From NCBI GenBank assembly GCA_047495785.1, contig JBLDXI010000016.1, forward strand, positions 806,001-870,000: 64,000 bases of DNA, written 5' to 3'. Below, in pieces: positions 12,001-22,647 of this stretch; position 1 is the first letter of the stretch; each line of letters starts with the position of its first letter. The notes under the pieces were generated by a model that did not search any database, was not told the origin of the DNA, and saw nothing but the letters and a program-made list of their open reading frames with translations. The translations under genes and the position numbers were made by a program. Origin of the DNA: Lepidodermella squamata. Lineage: Eukaryota > Gastrotricha.

Positions 12001-15000
12001 CACCCGCAGTTGAACGAGAATAAAGTTTTGAAACCAAGGCATAGCTGGCAGCGTTTTTCGGACAAGGTCGATGCCCGTATCATTGGCTGTCTGTACCAAA
12101 GTAGCACTCAGTTGCCTGTAGATTGGGCTGAAGCGCACGTAGAGGCCGACAAAGCGACTTAAATCCACGCCAAAGTAATAAGCTGGGTCGCGTGAACAAC
12201 AAAATTGTATTCGTTTGATTCAGGAAAATCCTATACTTACCTTTATTCAAGGGTCTTGGAATCGAAGCGTTGTTCGCAATAAAAATCATGAACCCATCAG
12301 CGGTCTGGTTGTCTCGAGAGTCGATGTTCACCAAAACTTCGATGAAATAATCATCAATATCGAATTCCTAAAAATTGAGAATTAATTTTTTTTATTTCTT
12401 TAATAAATAAACTGTCTTGTTAGGTCTTTGCTAACAAATATGGGGTCTAACTTTTTTGTTCCAAAGCCCAGTGTCGCGCCTTATGATGCCTTCGGAAGAC
12501 AAACGAGTGGTATTTCCAGGTTGCCCTGTTGTGTTGAGATTCGGCATTGTTATGTAGTCCCAATAGGCCGGCCTATCAAATTCGTGGTTGATGAGGGACA
12601 TTTCCGGGACTAAAATACCGCATTGCAACACGCCTTGACCTTTAACAAGGTTGGATTCGATCAGAATAACGAGTAGGCAAAGCTGAGGTTCGAACATTCG
12701 CGCAACAATTCTCAAATTCCTGATCCGAAGAAAAATTAGAACTGCGAATTGTTCTCATGTCCTGCGCGTGAGATTTCGAATTTGTTTATCTCATGAAAAT
12801 GTTAATAGCTAGCTCTTGCTTGGCTTTTTTCTTGTTTTTCCTTGATCATCACACGATCATCTCATGAATAAATTGGTGAATGCCCAGGTCAAGTCAGAGT
12901 CCATCATTATTTATTCATGTCATGAGTTCGTTTCGAATATCGTAATCAAGTCGAATTCATCATACTATGATGATCATAGAATTTTTAATCTTTGCCGGCA
13001 AATTTCTATCTGGCCGTAAAACCCCGATAAAACTCGAAAAATCCGAGAATTTCGGAATTTTGTCGAAATTTTATTTAATGTAATTTTATAATTTTAGGTC
13101 CGCCGACTCCTGAAAGTCGTACTTTGCTTCTCACCCGTCGGCTCCACTCTACGTGTCCGAGGGCGTAAATTCCCAGCCCTGACCAATTGCACGCAAATCG
13201 ATTGGTTCCACGAATGGCCGGAGGATGCGCTTATCTCCGTATCCCGCCGCTTCGTCGACGACATCGAGCTGCTGAACACAGAGATGAAAGACTCAGTCTC
13301 GCAGTTCATGGCCTTTGTCCACAAATCCGTCAACGAACTCAGCCAAACTTACCTGGCTAACGACAAGCGCTACAACTACACGACCCCGAAGTCTTTCCTC
13401 GAGCAAATTTCGTTGTATAGACGTCTTCTAACCAAGAAATTCAGCGAGTTACAGCAAATGAAACAGCGTTTAGAAAACGGTGTCGAACGCCTGAAATCAG
13501 CATCGGAACAGGTCGCTGATCTCAAGGATAAACTCAAGGCCCAGGAGGTTGTAGTCCGCGAGAAGAACGCCGAAGCTGAGCGTTTGATCAAAATTGTAGC
13601 AGAGGAGGCTGAAAAAGTCAACAAAGAAAAGGAAATTGCGGATGTTGAAAAGGTGAAAGTCGCTGCGATTACTGAGGAGGTATCGAAGAAGCAGCAAGAT
13701 TGCCAGGCTGATCTAGCCAAGGCCGAGCCGGCTTTGATTGCGGCTCAGGAGGCGCTGAACACCCTGGATAAGAATAACTTGACTGAATTGAAGTCTTTCG
13801 GCTCGCCGCCGGCTGCTGTTTCAAACGTAACAGCTGCTGTGATGGTGTTGCTAGCCCCGGGTGGTAAAGTCCCGAAGGATAGATCGTGGAAGCAGAGCAA
13901 AATCATGATGGGTGCGGTCGATAAGTTTTTGGAGCAGCTGAAGACCTACGACAAGGAGCACATCCATGAGAATGCTTACAAGGTGCGTTTTTTCTCGAAA
14001 AAATATCAAATCAAGATTTTGGATCTATTTAACATGGATCAAATTCTATCGTAAAAAATAACTATTTTTTGTCGAGATCAAATCAAGATCAAATGAGGTG
14101 TTTTGTTGAGATTTGATGCAAATTTGATCTTGCTGCTTTGATCCAAAACTTTCGAAAAAATCGCGAATTTTTATTTGATCTGAATTTGATTTATTGATTT
14201 ATTGAATTATATTCCTTATTTTGTATTTATAGGCTTCGATGGAATACATCAAGAACCCAGATTTCAACCCAGATTTCATCAAAGGCAAATCACTTGCCGC
14301 CGGTGGTCTATGCGCCTGGGTCGTTAATATCATCAAGTTCTACGATGTCTACTGCGAGGTCGAGCCGAAGCGTATCGCTTTGGAGAAGGCCAACGAAGAG
14401 TTGAAACAGGCCCGCGACAAATTGGCCGGTCTTCAGGCCCGTATTGCTGTTCTCGAGGAGTCGAAAGCTCGCCTACAGGCCGAGTATGAGCATGCTTCGA
14501 ATGAGAAACGCAAATGCGAGGAAGAAGCCGAGACTACTTTCAAGGTATTTTTCGTTCGCTTTTCGTTTATATTTCTTTGTTGCATAGGAACCTGGTAAAT
14601 TAAAAAATGTCGAATTTTTGACAGCCACGATTTTCAAGATTTTTCCTGAGTTTTGTTCTTTATAAAAATCCTGAAAATAACTCGGAAAATGGAATAAATA
14701 TTCTGATACAGTTTTTACTATATTTCTTTATTTTCTCTCTTTTCAAGACAATCGAGCTGGCTAATCGCTTCGTCAGCGGTCTCGCCTCAGAAAACGTTCG
14801 TTGGTCCGAGAACATCCAACGTTTCGAGGAAGAAGAAAAATTCATCCCAGGCGATGTCCTTCTCCTCACCGCCTTCATTTCCTACGTCGGCTACTTCACC
14901 AAAAACTACAGAGTCGACTTGATGAACAAATATTGGATCCCGTTCTTAACTGGCGGCGTGAAATACCCGATCCCAATAACACCAGACGCCGACCCGCTGC

Positions 15001-18000
15001 GACTCATCGTCGATGATGCGAACATTGCTGAGTGGCAGAATCAAAACCTGCCCGCTGATCGCGTTTCGATCGAAAACGCTGCTGTCTTACTGAACTGTGA
15101 TCGCTGGCCTTTGATCATCGACCCGCAGCTACAGGGCATCAAATGGATCAAAACGAGATACGGCGAGGATCTAAAAGTGATCAGATTGGGCCAGAAGGGC
15201 TATTTAGATACCCTGGAACGCGCCATTTCAGCCGGCGATGTTGTTTTCATTGAAAATATCGGCGAGTCGATTGAGCCGGTGTTGAACTCAGTCCTAGGTC
15301 GTAATACGATCAAAAAGGGCACGGCGATCAAAATCGGCGAGAAGGAGGTTGAATACAATCCGAAATTCCGGCTGATCCTTCAGACTAAACTTGCGAACCC
15401 GCATTACCAGCCTGAAATGCAGGCCCAGACTACGCTGATCAACTTCACGGTAACTCGAGACGGTCTCGAGGAGCAGCTGCTAGCCTCTGTCGTCGCTAAG
15501 GAACGGCCTGATCTCGAAAAAATGAAGTCTGAATTGACGAGAAAACAAAACGAGGATAAAATCACGCTGAAACAGCTTGAAGATGACTTGTTGAAAATGC
15601 TCTGGTCCGCTCAGGGTAATTTCCTCGGGAATTACGCATTGGTCGAGAATTTGGAGCGGACAAAGCGAACGTCGTCTGAAATTGAAGAGCGAGTGCGTGA
15701 GGGCAAAGTGACTGAGGTGAAAATTAACGAGGCGAGGGAGTTGTACCGAGTTTTGGGCGCCCAGGCGTCGCTCGTCTACTTCTGCATGAACGATCTGTGG
15801 CAGATCAATCCGATGTACCAGTTCTCGTTGAAGGCCTTCAGAACGGTTTTCGAAAAAGCTATCGACAGGTTAGTGAGGCTTCATTTAATTTATATTATTT
15901 TTGAAATAAAGAGCGCAGCTTTCGCTTTAGCGCCCTGGGTCGCCTAGAGAATTGGTGATGATACATACCTTAGACACAAATTTAAATTCGCAGATGGTTA
16001 ATTATCTTGACATCAACACTTTGAGAGCCTTCAAAAATCTTGAATGATCTAAGCCTAGCGTACAATTAACCACGCAAATTTTTAGTCAGTACTGAGAATT
16101 TAATGTATACAGAGTCAACTGATCGATTCTCGCTACGTTGATTTTGAATTACATTCCAAAATCTTTTACAAATCTTGAATTAATGAATTTTTTTAAAATG
16201 AATTCCTTATGAAGAAGTTAATTTAATATTATTCCATGCTCATTTAAATATTGCATTGTTCGGTCGCCTGACATTTGAGTCCCGCGACACTTGCGCCCCG
16301 ACAATTGAGTACCGACATTTGCGCCCAGGTTTAACTTGCGCCCGACGACATTTGCGCCCATTTATAAAAATAATAAATTTATTTCAACTTGCGCCCAAGC
16401 TGGCGACACTTGCGTCCAAAAACACTTCCGCCCCGGACTCAACTGTCGCCGAAATTAAATAAATAGATAGATAGCATAAACAACACAACGGGGTAGAGGT
16501 TAGAAATGTGGTGACCAATTTCCATTTTTGAATGCTATTTTGGGGTCCACAACCCTCTGGTTGTTTCACCGACTTCCATTTAGGGGTAACGAAAACCGTT
16601 CGTTATCGTCGTGAACAGAATTTTCTTCATCAATTTTCTCTCCCGAATCCGAAGCTGAAGTGAAAACCGCATCATAATTCCTCTTGGTTCGGAGGTATTG
16701 AAATAATGCGAGGCGAGAAATTAGGTACGGCGACAAAACAGCAACTTCGCGAAACAGCAAATGCGACGAAACAGCAAATTTTTAATTTCGCGACAAAACA
16801 GCGAAAACTTACTATGTAAAAGCTTACTATGTAAAAGATGCATCGTGTTTCTGCTGTTATGCCGCAAGTTGAAAAAGTTGCTGTTTTGTCGCGTTTGCTG
16901 TTTTGTGTATTTGCTGTTTTGACGGTCTGCCGTAATATTTGGCACAACAAAATATAACTATAACACGTAACAACGTAATATAACACGTAACACGTAACAA
17001 AATATAACTATAACAGCGAGCAAATTCGGAATAAAGCTGGGCGCAAGTGTCGCAGATGATTGGGCGGAAATGTCGCGGGCTGAACTCAAGTGTCGCCGGG
17101 CGCTTCTGTCGTGTTTGCAAATGTCGCCCCTGAATATTTTAGTTTGGGCGCAAATGTCTCGTACTCAAGTGTCGTTTTTAAAACGGGGCGCAAGTGTTTT
17201 TGGGCTCATTTGTCGGGGCGCAAGTGACGGGGCTCAAGTGTTGCGGTACTCATTTGTCGGCACACCCATTGTTCTCTATTTGATTGCCAATAAGGACATC
17301 ACATTGCACAGTGCCTGTTGTACTTGTGAGCAAAAGATTTCTAATTTGAAACCAAATTGCCTGTTTGAATACTCATAAAGATTGTCTTAGTCTTAGGTTG
17401 TCTTTCATTTGCGCAAGTAATACATGTGTGTATAAGGTATGTACGGTAGCAAATTTTCAATCATCTGAGCGCCTTAGCTTTGCGTTTTACGCGCTCTTGA
17501 ATTTCTCTAATATTTCTTACGGATTTATTTAATAACGTCAATTAATTTCTGATTTTTCGTCTTTTAGGGCTGAACCAGCTGAAGATTTGAAGGAGCGAGT
17601 CAATAATTTGCAAGACTGCATTACGTACTCGATATGGCTGTACACAACTCGAGGCCTGTTCGAGAAGGACAAGCTCATCTTCACCAGCCAGATGACCTTC
17701 CAGATCCTACTCCAACAAAAGGAAATCCTCCCCTTGGAACTAGATTTCCTCCTCCGATTCCCGATTCAAGTCAACGTTACATCACCTGTTGATTTCCTGA
17801 ATCACACGAATTGGGGCGGTATCAAGGCCCTGGCTGCAATGGAAGAGTTCAAAAATCTCGACCGCGACATTGAAGGCTCGGCGAAGCGTTGGAAGAAATT
17901 TGTCGAGTCTGAAATTCCTGAGAAGGAAAAATTCCCGCAGGAATGGAAAAACAAAACCGCTCTACAGCGGCTGTGCATGATGCGAGCGTTGAGGCCTGAT

Positions 18001-21000
18001 CGCATGATTTACGCGATTCAGAATTTCATCGAGGAAAAACTAGGCGCGAAATACGTCCAAGGATCGGGTATACCATTTGCGAAATCTTTCGAAGAGTCAG
18101 ACTCGCAGACTTCGATTGTGTTCATCCTATCGCCTGGTGTCGATCCGCTGAAGGATGTCGAAGCGCTGGGCAAGAAGTTGGGATTCATGGGCGATTTGGG
18201 CAATTTCCAGAACATTTCGCTCGGACAGGGCCAGGAAATTGTCGCCGAGAATGCGCTGGAAGTCGGCTGCAAGGAAGGCCACTGGGTCGTCCTTCAAAAT
18301 ATTCAGTAAGAAATTCGAAAAAATTCATGCTGAAATTGAATTTTTCAATTTTTTTCATTTTGAATTTACCTCGAATTTTATTTCAAATTTTCAGAAATTT
18401 TCAATTAAATCTCATGTAAAATTTTATGCGGAATTCAAAGTTTGAAACTTCAAAAATGTTTATGGACAAAATAAAAAATTCAAATTTTTCGGACAACTTC
18501 GCGAATGTTTTAATTATATTTCACTGTAATTTAGCTTGGTCGCTAAATGGCTGCCTACTCTTGACCGGAAGCTCGAAGAATCCCAATTGGCCGCTAACGA
18601 GAACTTCCGCGTATTCCTCAGTGCCGACCCGCCACCAGACGGCTTCCCTGAGGCTCACGTCATTCCGCAGGGTATTCTCGAATCAGCCATCAAAATCACG
18701 AACGAAGCGCCAACTGGCATGATGGCAAACTTGCACAAGGCGCTGGACAACTTCACGCAAGAAACGCTTGAAATGTGCTCACGCGAGTCTGAGTTCAAGG
18801 TCATCCTTTTCTCGCTGTGCTACTTTCACGCTACAGTTTGCGAGCGCAGGAAATTCGGTCCTCAGGTGAGCAAATTTTGAAATTTTCTAACATTTTAATT
18901 TTTGTTTCGAAATTTTGAAAATTTGAAATTTCTTTTAAAACTCATCATAAAAATATGAGTAATTTTGAAAAAAAGAAAACCTGAAAAACCCGATCGGAAC
19001 AGTTTTGGTAATGTTCGGTAATTTTCTGGTTTTTTCCCATATACCGGCTGTTTTCTATACTTTCGTTTAATTTTTGTGCTTTTTCAGGGCTGGAATCGAT
19101 CGTACCCTTACAACGTGGGTGATCTGACCATCTCAGTCTCGGTGTTGTACAACTACCTGGAAGCCAACTCTAAAGTGCCATGGGAAGATTTGCGCTACCT
19201 CTTTGGTGAAATCATGTACGGCGGCCATATAACCGACGAATGGGATCGAAAACTGTGCCGAACCTACCTCGAAGAGTACATGAACCCGTCGATGCTGGAC
19301 GGCGAGCTGAACCTAGCACCCGGGTTCCCGTCCCCGCCCAACTCGGACTACAAGGGCTACCACGCTTACATCGACGAAACCCTGCCGCCCGAGTCACCCT
19401 ATCTCTACGGCCTGCACCCGAACGCTGAAATCGGGTTTTTGACGCAACGAGCTGATACGCTGTTCCGCATTGTCTTCGAGATGCAGCCGCGTGATACGGG
19501 CGCGTCGGGTGAGCGCGGCCAGACTAAGGAGGAGAAGATTCGCCAGGTGTTGGACGACATCTATCAGCGCTTGCCGGATGAGTTCAATATGGTTGAACTT
19601 ATGGCGAAGGTTCCGCCGGAGGAGAGAACGCCTTATGTTGTCGTGGCATTCCAGGAGGCTGAGCGTATGAACATGCTGACGGGTGAAATTAGACGGTCAC
19701 TGAAGGAACTCGACCTTGGTCTCAAAGGTAAGAAAAAAAATTCGTTAAATCCAATTGGTTTTCCCTGAACTCTCAATTTTAACAGCAAAGTCTCATACAT
19801 AAATTTTAAAATTTTAAAATATTCCAGAACGAACATTTTGAAATGTTGAATTTATCGGAAAATTTTATTGGATTTCAAATTTCAAATGAATTCTGAGAAC
19901 TCATTCTTCATTTTTTAATTTAATTTAAATTGAATTAAATTTTAATTGTATTCCCATCGTTAACCTGAACTTTTTCTATTTCAGGCGAGCTGACCATTAG
20001 CTCCGACATGGAAGAGCTGAGCAACGCCCTGTTCCTGGACAGTGTCCCGCCAGCCTGGTCACGCCGAGCCTTCCCGTCGCTCTACGGCCTCGCCCAGTGG
20101 TACAACGACCTGTTGATGCGCGTGAAAGAACTTGAAACGTGGACATCCGACTTCCAACTGCCGGCTGCCGTATGGCTGGGTGGCCTCTTCAACCCGCAGT
20201 CTTTCCTAACAGCTATCATGCAGCAAATGGCGCGCAAAAACGAGTGGCCGCTCGACCGCATGTGCCTGCAGGTTGAAGTCACGAAGAAACAACGCGAAGA
20301 CATGGGTGGTCCGCCTCGAGAGGGTGCCTACGTTTGCGGCCTCAACATGGAGGTAAGAAGATGCGAAAAGATGAAGCACATTTGATCGATGAAACTATTG
20401 AAATTTTGTGAGATCAAAGATTTATCAGCTTTTTGATCAAATTCCACGAGCTTCTGTTTTTGAGATCAATTTTGGATCTAATGCGGATCAGCATATAAGA
20501 CATTTGATTCCAATTTGACCTTGTTATTTATTATTTATTATTATTTATTATTTAAATTGGATCAAAATCATATCAAATTTTTGACAAACGAATCATGAGA
20601 AGCTATTCACGATTTTTGCTGTTCTCTTTTCATTCAGGGTGCTCGATGGGACATGCAGACTGGTATGATTGCGGAGGCTCGTCTGAAAGAACTGACGCCT
20701 GCCATGCCTGTCGCCTTCATTAAAGGTGAGTCAGACTTCCGAATTAGTTTAAGGGAAATTAGGATCACGAGATGGGGCTAGCCGCTTCCGCGTGTACCGC
20801 CCTGGAAAGTGAACTTGCCCTCAGTAGAGACGACACAAAATATGATGTCACCGTAATAAGCAATTTTTTGACATTTTTCAGCCATACCTGTCGACCGGCA
20901 AGACCTGCGTAATATGTACGAATGTCCTGTTTACAAGACAAAATCTCGCGGTCCAACTTTCGTGTGGACTTTCCCGCTCAAAACCAAGGAGAAGCCAGCG

Positions 21001-21042
21001 CGCTGGGTGCTGGCTGGTGTCGCTATTCTTCTGCAGGTCTAA
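2..21042 (+). CDS. DNAH: Axonemal dynein heavy chain, outer-arm beta type (DNAH9/11/17 class), 5'-partial
   Basis: This is the ATP-driven motor of the ciliary outer dynein arm; the N-terminal ~1,200 residues lie left of the window. I see 20 exons: 2-438, 763-1058, 1260-1486, 1691-2359, 3830-4250, 4775-5082, 5589-6098, 6673-7599, 7839-8228, 8312-8626, 8815-9582, 13098-13982, 14233-14544, 14748-15868, 17568-18305, 18535-18865, 19088-19727, 19985-20352, 20638-20725 and 20882-21042. They sum to 3,304 codons in one frame. P-loops mark AAA1 (GPAGTGKT), AAA2 and AAA3 (both GNAGTGKT) and AAA4 (GVGGSGKQ). Exon 12 holds stalk helix CC1, exons 12-13 the microtubule-binding tip, exon 13 CC2 and exon 14 the buttress coiled coil. 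The C-terminus ends [14 protein letters not shown], as in DNAH9/11/17. The family call is firm; the exact paralogue is not. Confidence 0.95.
2682..3382. mobile_element. piggyBac-like MITE in dynein intron 4
   Basis: A 693-bp non-coding element is bounded on both sides by TTAA (2682-2685 and 3379-3382). Its ends are long inverted repeats: 2686-2772 pairs with 3289-3378, nearly identical apart from a divergent ~20-bp stretch inside each arm. The termini read TTAACCATCTGCG on the left and CGCAGATGGTTAA on the right. A TTAA target duplication next to a terminal CC is the piggyBac signature. No transposase is encoded, so it would be a non-autonomous element mobilised in trans. Confidence 0.75.
4251..4774 (+). 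other. Dynein intron 5, low-complexity
   Basis: This AT-rich intron contains a degenerate repeat of a 'cgggttttcttcggtaaa'-type unit between about 4390 and 4530. Similar 'cggtaaa/ttaccg' material recurs near 18990-19050 and at 36084-36390. I see no coding sequence in it. Confidence 0.5.
9783..12697 (-). CDS. Cys-loop ligand-gated ion channel with N-terminal L-type-lectin-like domain, nested in dynein intron 11
   Basis: Five exons (12697-12452, 12367-12241, 12182-11980, 11683-11208, 10788-9783) join in phase to 685 aa. The ATG at 12697 starts a signal peptide of about 22 residues. Residues ~30-240 resemble the ERGIC-53/VIP36 lectin fold: YWDY, GLWNKK, then [19 protein letters not shown], and [19 protein letters not shown] near the end. 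A Ser/Thr-rich linker follows (~245-320), then a pentameric-receptor ligand-binding domain with a canonical Cys-loop (C467 and C481, 13 residues between) and four membrane segments. M2 contains [15 protein letters not shown], which is nAChR-like. The M3-M4 loop is only ~25 residues, and loop A reads WVPS rather than WxPD. Exon 4 alone carries the lectin tail, the linker and the receptor start, so the fusion does not depend on splicing there. The ligand is unknown. Confidence 0.82.
15911..16001. mobile_element. Solo terminal arm of the piggyBac-like MITE family
   Basis: About 91 bp at the start of dynein intron 14 match the right arm of the element at 2682-3382. They share the 'gatacataccttagacaca' core and the GGTTAA end (TTAA at 15998-16001). 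No matching left arm lies upstream, so this is a partial copy. Confidence 0.6.
16259..17268. repeat. Foldback-like element with two nested sets of short inverted motifs
   Basis: The left flank (16259-16453) carries many degenerate copies of a 10-14-bp unit of type ACATTTGCGCCC. The right flank (17037-17268) carries the same unit inverted, GGGCGCAAGTGTCG. Inside lies a second pair of arrays: ACAAAACAGCAA-type units at about 16733-16806 and TTGCTGTTTTGT-type units at about 16870-16922. A block of 'aaatataactataacacgtaac' repeats sits at about 16945-17020. Open frames here are by-products of the repeats. The structure resembles foldback DNA elements whose termini are built from tandem sub-repeats. 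Confidence 0.6.
17406..17496. repeat. Degenerate MITE arm
   Basis: This stretch weakly matches the left arm of the 2682-3382 family: CATTTGCG, then GTATAAGGTATGTA, then GAGCGCCTTAGC and ACGCGCTC. It lies at the end of dynein intron 14. Its outer end points towards the arm at 15911-16001, so the two are not a normal element pair. Confidence 0.4.
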
Positions 21043-21280
21043 AATGCACCAGAGGACGATGAAAAAACCTGACATAAATCCTTATATAATATTTTAATTT
21101 AGTCTTCCTTATGAATCTATATTTAGTTGTACCCGAACTCCGAAATTGCGGAGTTGAAGCTGATTTTTTAGTTCCGTAATTTTCAAATTTTTAATTTTCG
21201 GAGCTATTTATAAATACTCGAACAATGAGTGCCTAAAATACTGCTTTTAGTGTAAAATTTTGCATACAATATTTCCATCA

Positions 21281-21600
21281 ATGGACCATTCCCCTTTTTG
21301 TGATAAAAATTTTATTATTTATGTACCTTATGAACGTTGTGATGTAATAAAATTACCCGAAGCGGATATTACAAAAAACGTATTCACGTGTAATTTTGCG
21401 TTTGTCGCAGCGGAAATTCCTCGTTTTTACTGGTATTATTACGAAAAGTGAGCCGAGGAACTGTTGGGCACAAAGATCAAAGCCGCTCCTCCTCATTACT
21501 GGGACAAAGTCACGTTTGCAGTATCAGTCAGCTCGTTAACGGGTGACATACACATTCTTGATCCAGACCCCTTATTCATCATAAGTCACGTTGAAGACAA
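21281..21600 (+). pseudogene. Coding-like segment interrupted by one TGA
   Basis: A TTTTAG acceptor-like site at about 21245-21250 precedes an ATG at 21281. The frame stays open for 56 codons, meets TGA at 21449-21451, and continues open in the same frame (from AEELLGTKIK) into the hairpin arm at 21598. Both halves have coding-like composition. I do not recognise the protein. The TGA overlaps a possible donor (gaaaa/gtgagc), so an exon end is an alternative to a nonsense mutation. Confidence 0.25.
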
Positions 21601-21922
21601 GGGAAGGAAGGGAAACTCAATTAAATGCAAAAAGTTTTTTAGGGTAAACTCATCACTAATTCACTTTTTCAAGACGCTGAAAACAGCCTCGGAATCAGCT
21701 CGACGAGGAGAAGACGTTAGGCTATTAAAACGCGGAGAAAAACTGATTTTCTGATTTTTAAATTTTCCAAAAATAATTATTTCTCCGCGTTTTAATAGCC
21801 TAACGTCTTCTCCTCGTCGAGCTGATTCCGAGGCTGTTTTCAGCGTCTTGAAAAAGTGAATTAGTGATGAGTTTACCCTAAAAAACTTTTTGCATTTAAT
21901 TGAGTTTCCCTTCCTTCCCTTG
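21598..21922. repeat. Perfect 143-bp inverted repeat (hairpin, 39-nt loop)
   Basis: Bases 21598-21740 are the exact reverse complement of 21780-21922, with a 39-nt AT-rich spacer. Transcription through it would give a 143-bp duplex. The flanks are not complementary and no obvious target-site duplication is visible. Candidates are a recent foldback insertion, a hairpin-siRNA locus or an assembly artefact. Confidence 0.9.
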
Positions 21923-22032
21923 GTTGAAGATTCCTCTAGTCGCTGTGTGATCTCACAATTTGCTAATTCAAACATATACAATATACAATTGCATATTTGT
22001 TTGTCTTTAGGGATAGATATTTATTCACATCG

Positions 22033-22458
22033 ATGGCTTCAAAAACAGGTCAAAAGCGCTTCTACGCTCTCGCTCTAGTTTGTCTCCTTGCTTTAGGCTT
22101 CATTTGCCCAGCACGCTCTGTTCCAATCGAGAATTATCCATTAACGTCAACAAATGGCCAAGCCTTCGACCCAGTCGCTCTGCTGGCAGGCAGCAAATCT
22201 CGCCACTGCTCAGATTGGATCAAGCGAACTCTGGCGAAGAACAAAACTCTGTCATTGAAAACGCTGGCTGCGGCTCTGGTAGCCGGTGTCTCGAAATCGT
22301 TGACGGCAGACTTTTACATCAACTGCATCGCGCCGAACAGGCAAGCTATGTTAGCGAAGCAGCAGAAGCCCGTTGAAACGCCCAAGGTACAAGTTGTGGA
22401 GCAATCAGCGCGGAGATTGTCTTTCGGTCGTCTGCCTAATTCGTCAATGTTGCTGTAA
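22033..22458 (+). CDS. Small secreted protein, unrecognised (141 aa)
   Basis: The ATG at 22033 begins with MASKTGQKR followed by a hydrophobic stretch (YALALVCLLALGFICPARS), a classical signal peptide with cleavage near residue 29. The mature part (~112 aa) has only two cysteines and an alternating Leu/Ala segment (TLAAALVAGVSKSL). A TTTAG at 22007-22011 could be the acceptor of a 5'UTR intron. A poly(A) signal AATAAA lies at 22569-22574. I recognise no family. Confidence 0.6.
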   Translation: MASKTGQKRFYALALVCLLALGFICPARSVPIENYPLTSTNGQAFDPVALLAGSKSRHCSDWIKRTLAKNKTLSLKTLAAALVAGVSKSLTADFYINCIAPNRQAMLAKQQKPVETPKVQVVEQSARRLSFGRLPNSSMLL

Positions 22459-22647
22459 TGAAGATTTGGTCGGGGGCCAGGTATAAAGTTGCTTATTACG
22501 GCAACGAAACTACTTACTCACCCGGTGCAAAATTATTCTCACTTCTCTGTTTGAAGTTATAGAAACCAAATAAATAAGCATAATATAATAATATAATTAT
22601 ACTGCCGCTTTGCAGGTCAAAGTTCAACCATGTGATCAACAGCAGTC

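Noticed and set aside
11719-12168. Longer minus-strand frame continuing past the lectin exon at 11980
   Set aside because: A consensus GTAAGT donor ends the exon at 11980, and the lectin-like alignment resumes exactly at the next acceptor (11683).
16259-17268. CRISPR-like array
   Set aside because: The repeats are degenerate, unevenly spaced and inverted between halves, and the genome is eukaryotic.
16672-17378. Several overlapping open frames on both strands
   Set aside because: They arise from short inverted repeat words in the foldback-like array and share its periodicity.
21449-21451. TGA as a selenocysteine codon
   Set aside because: No selenoprotein family is recognised, no conserved redox motif surrounds it, and no SECIS element could be identified by eye.
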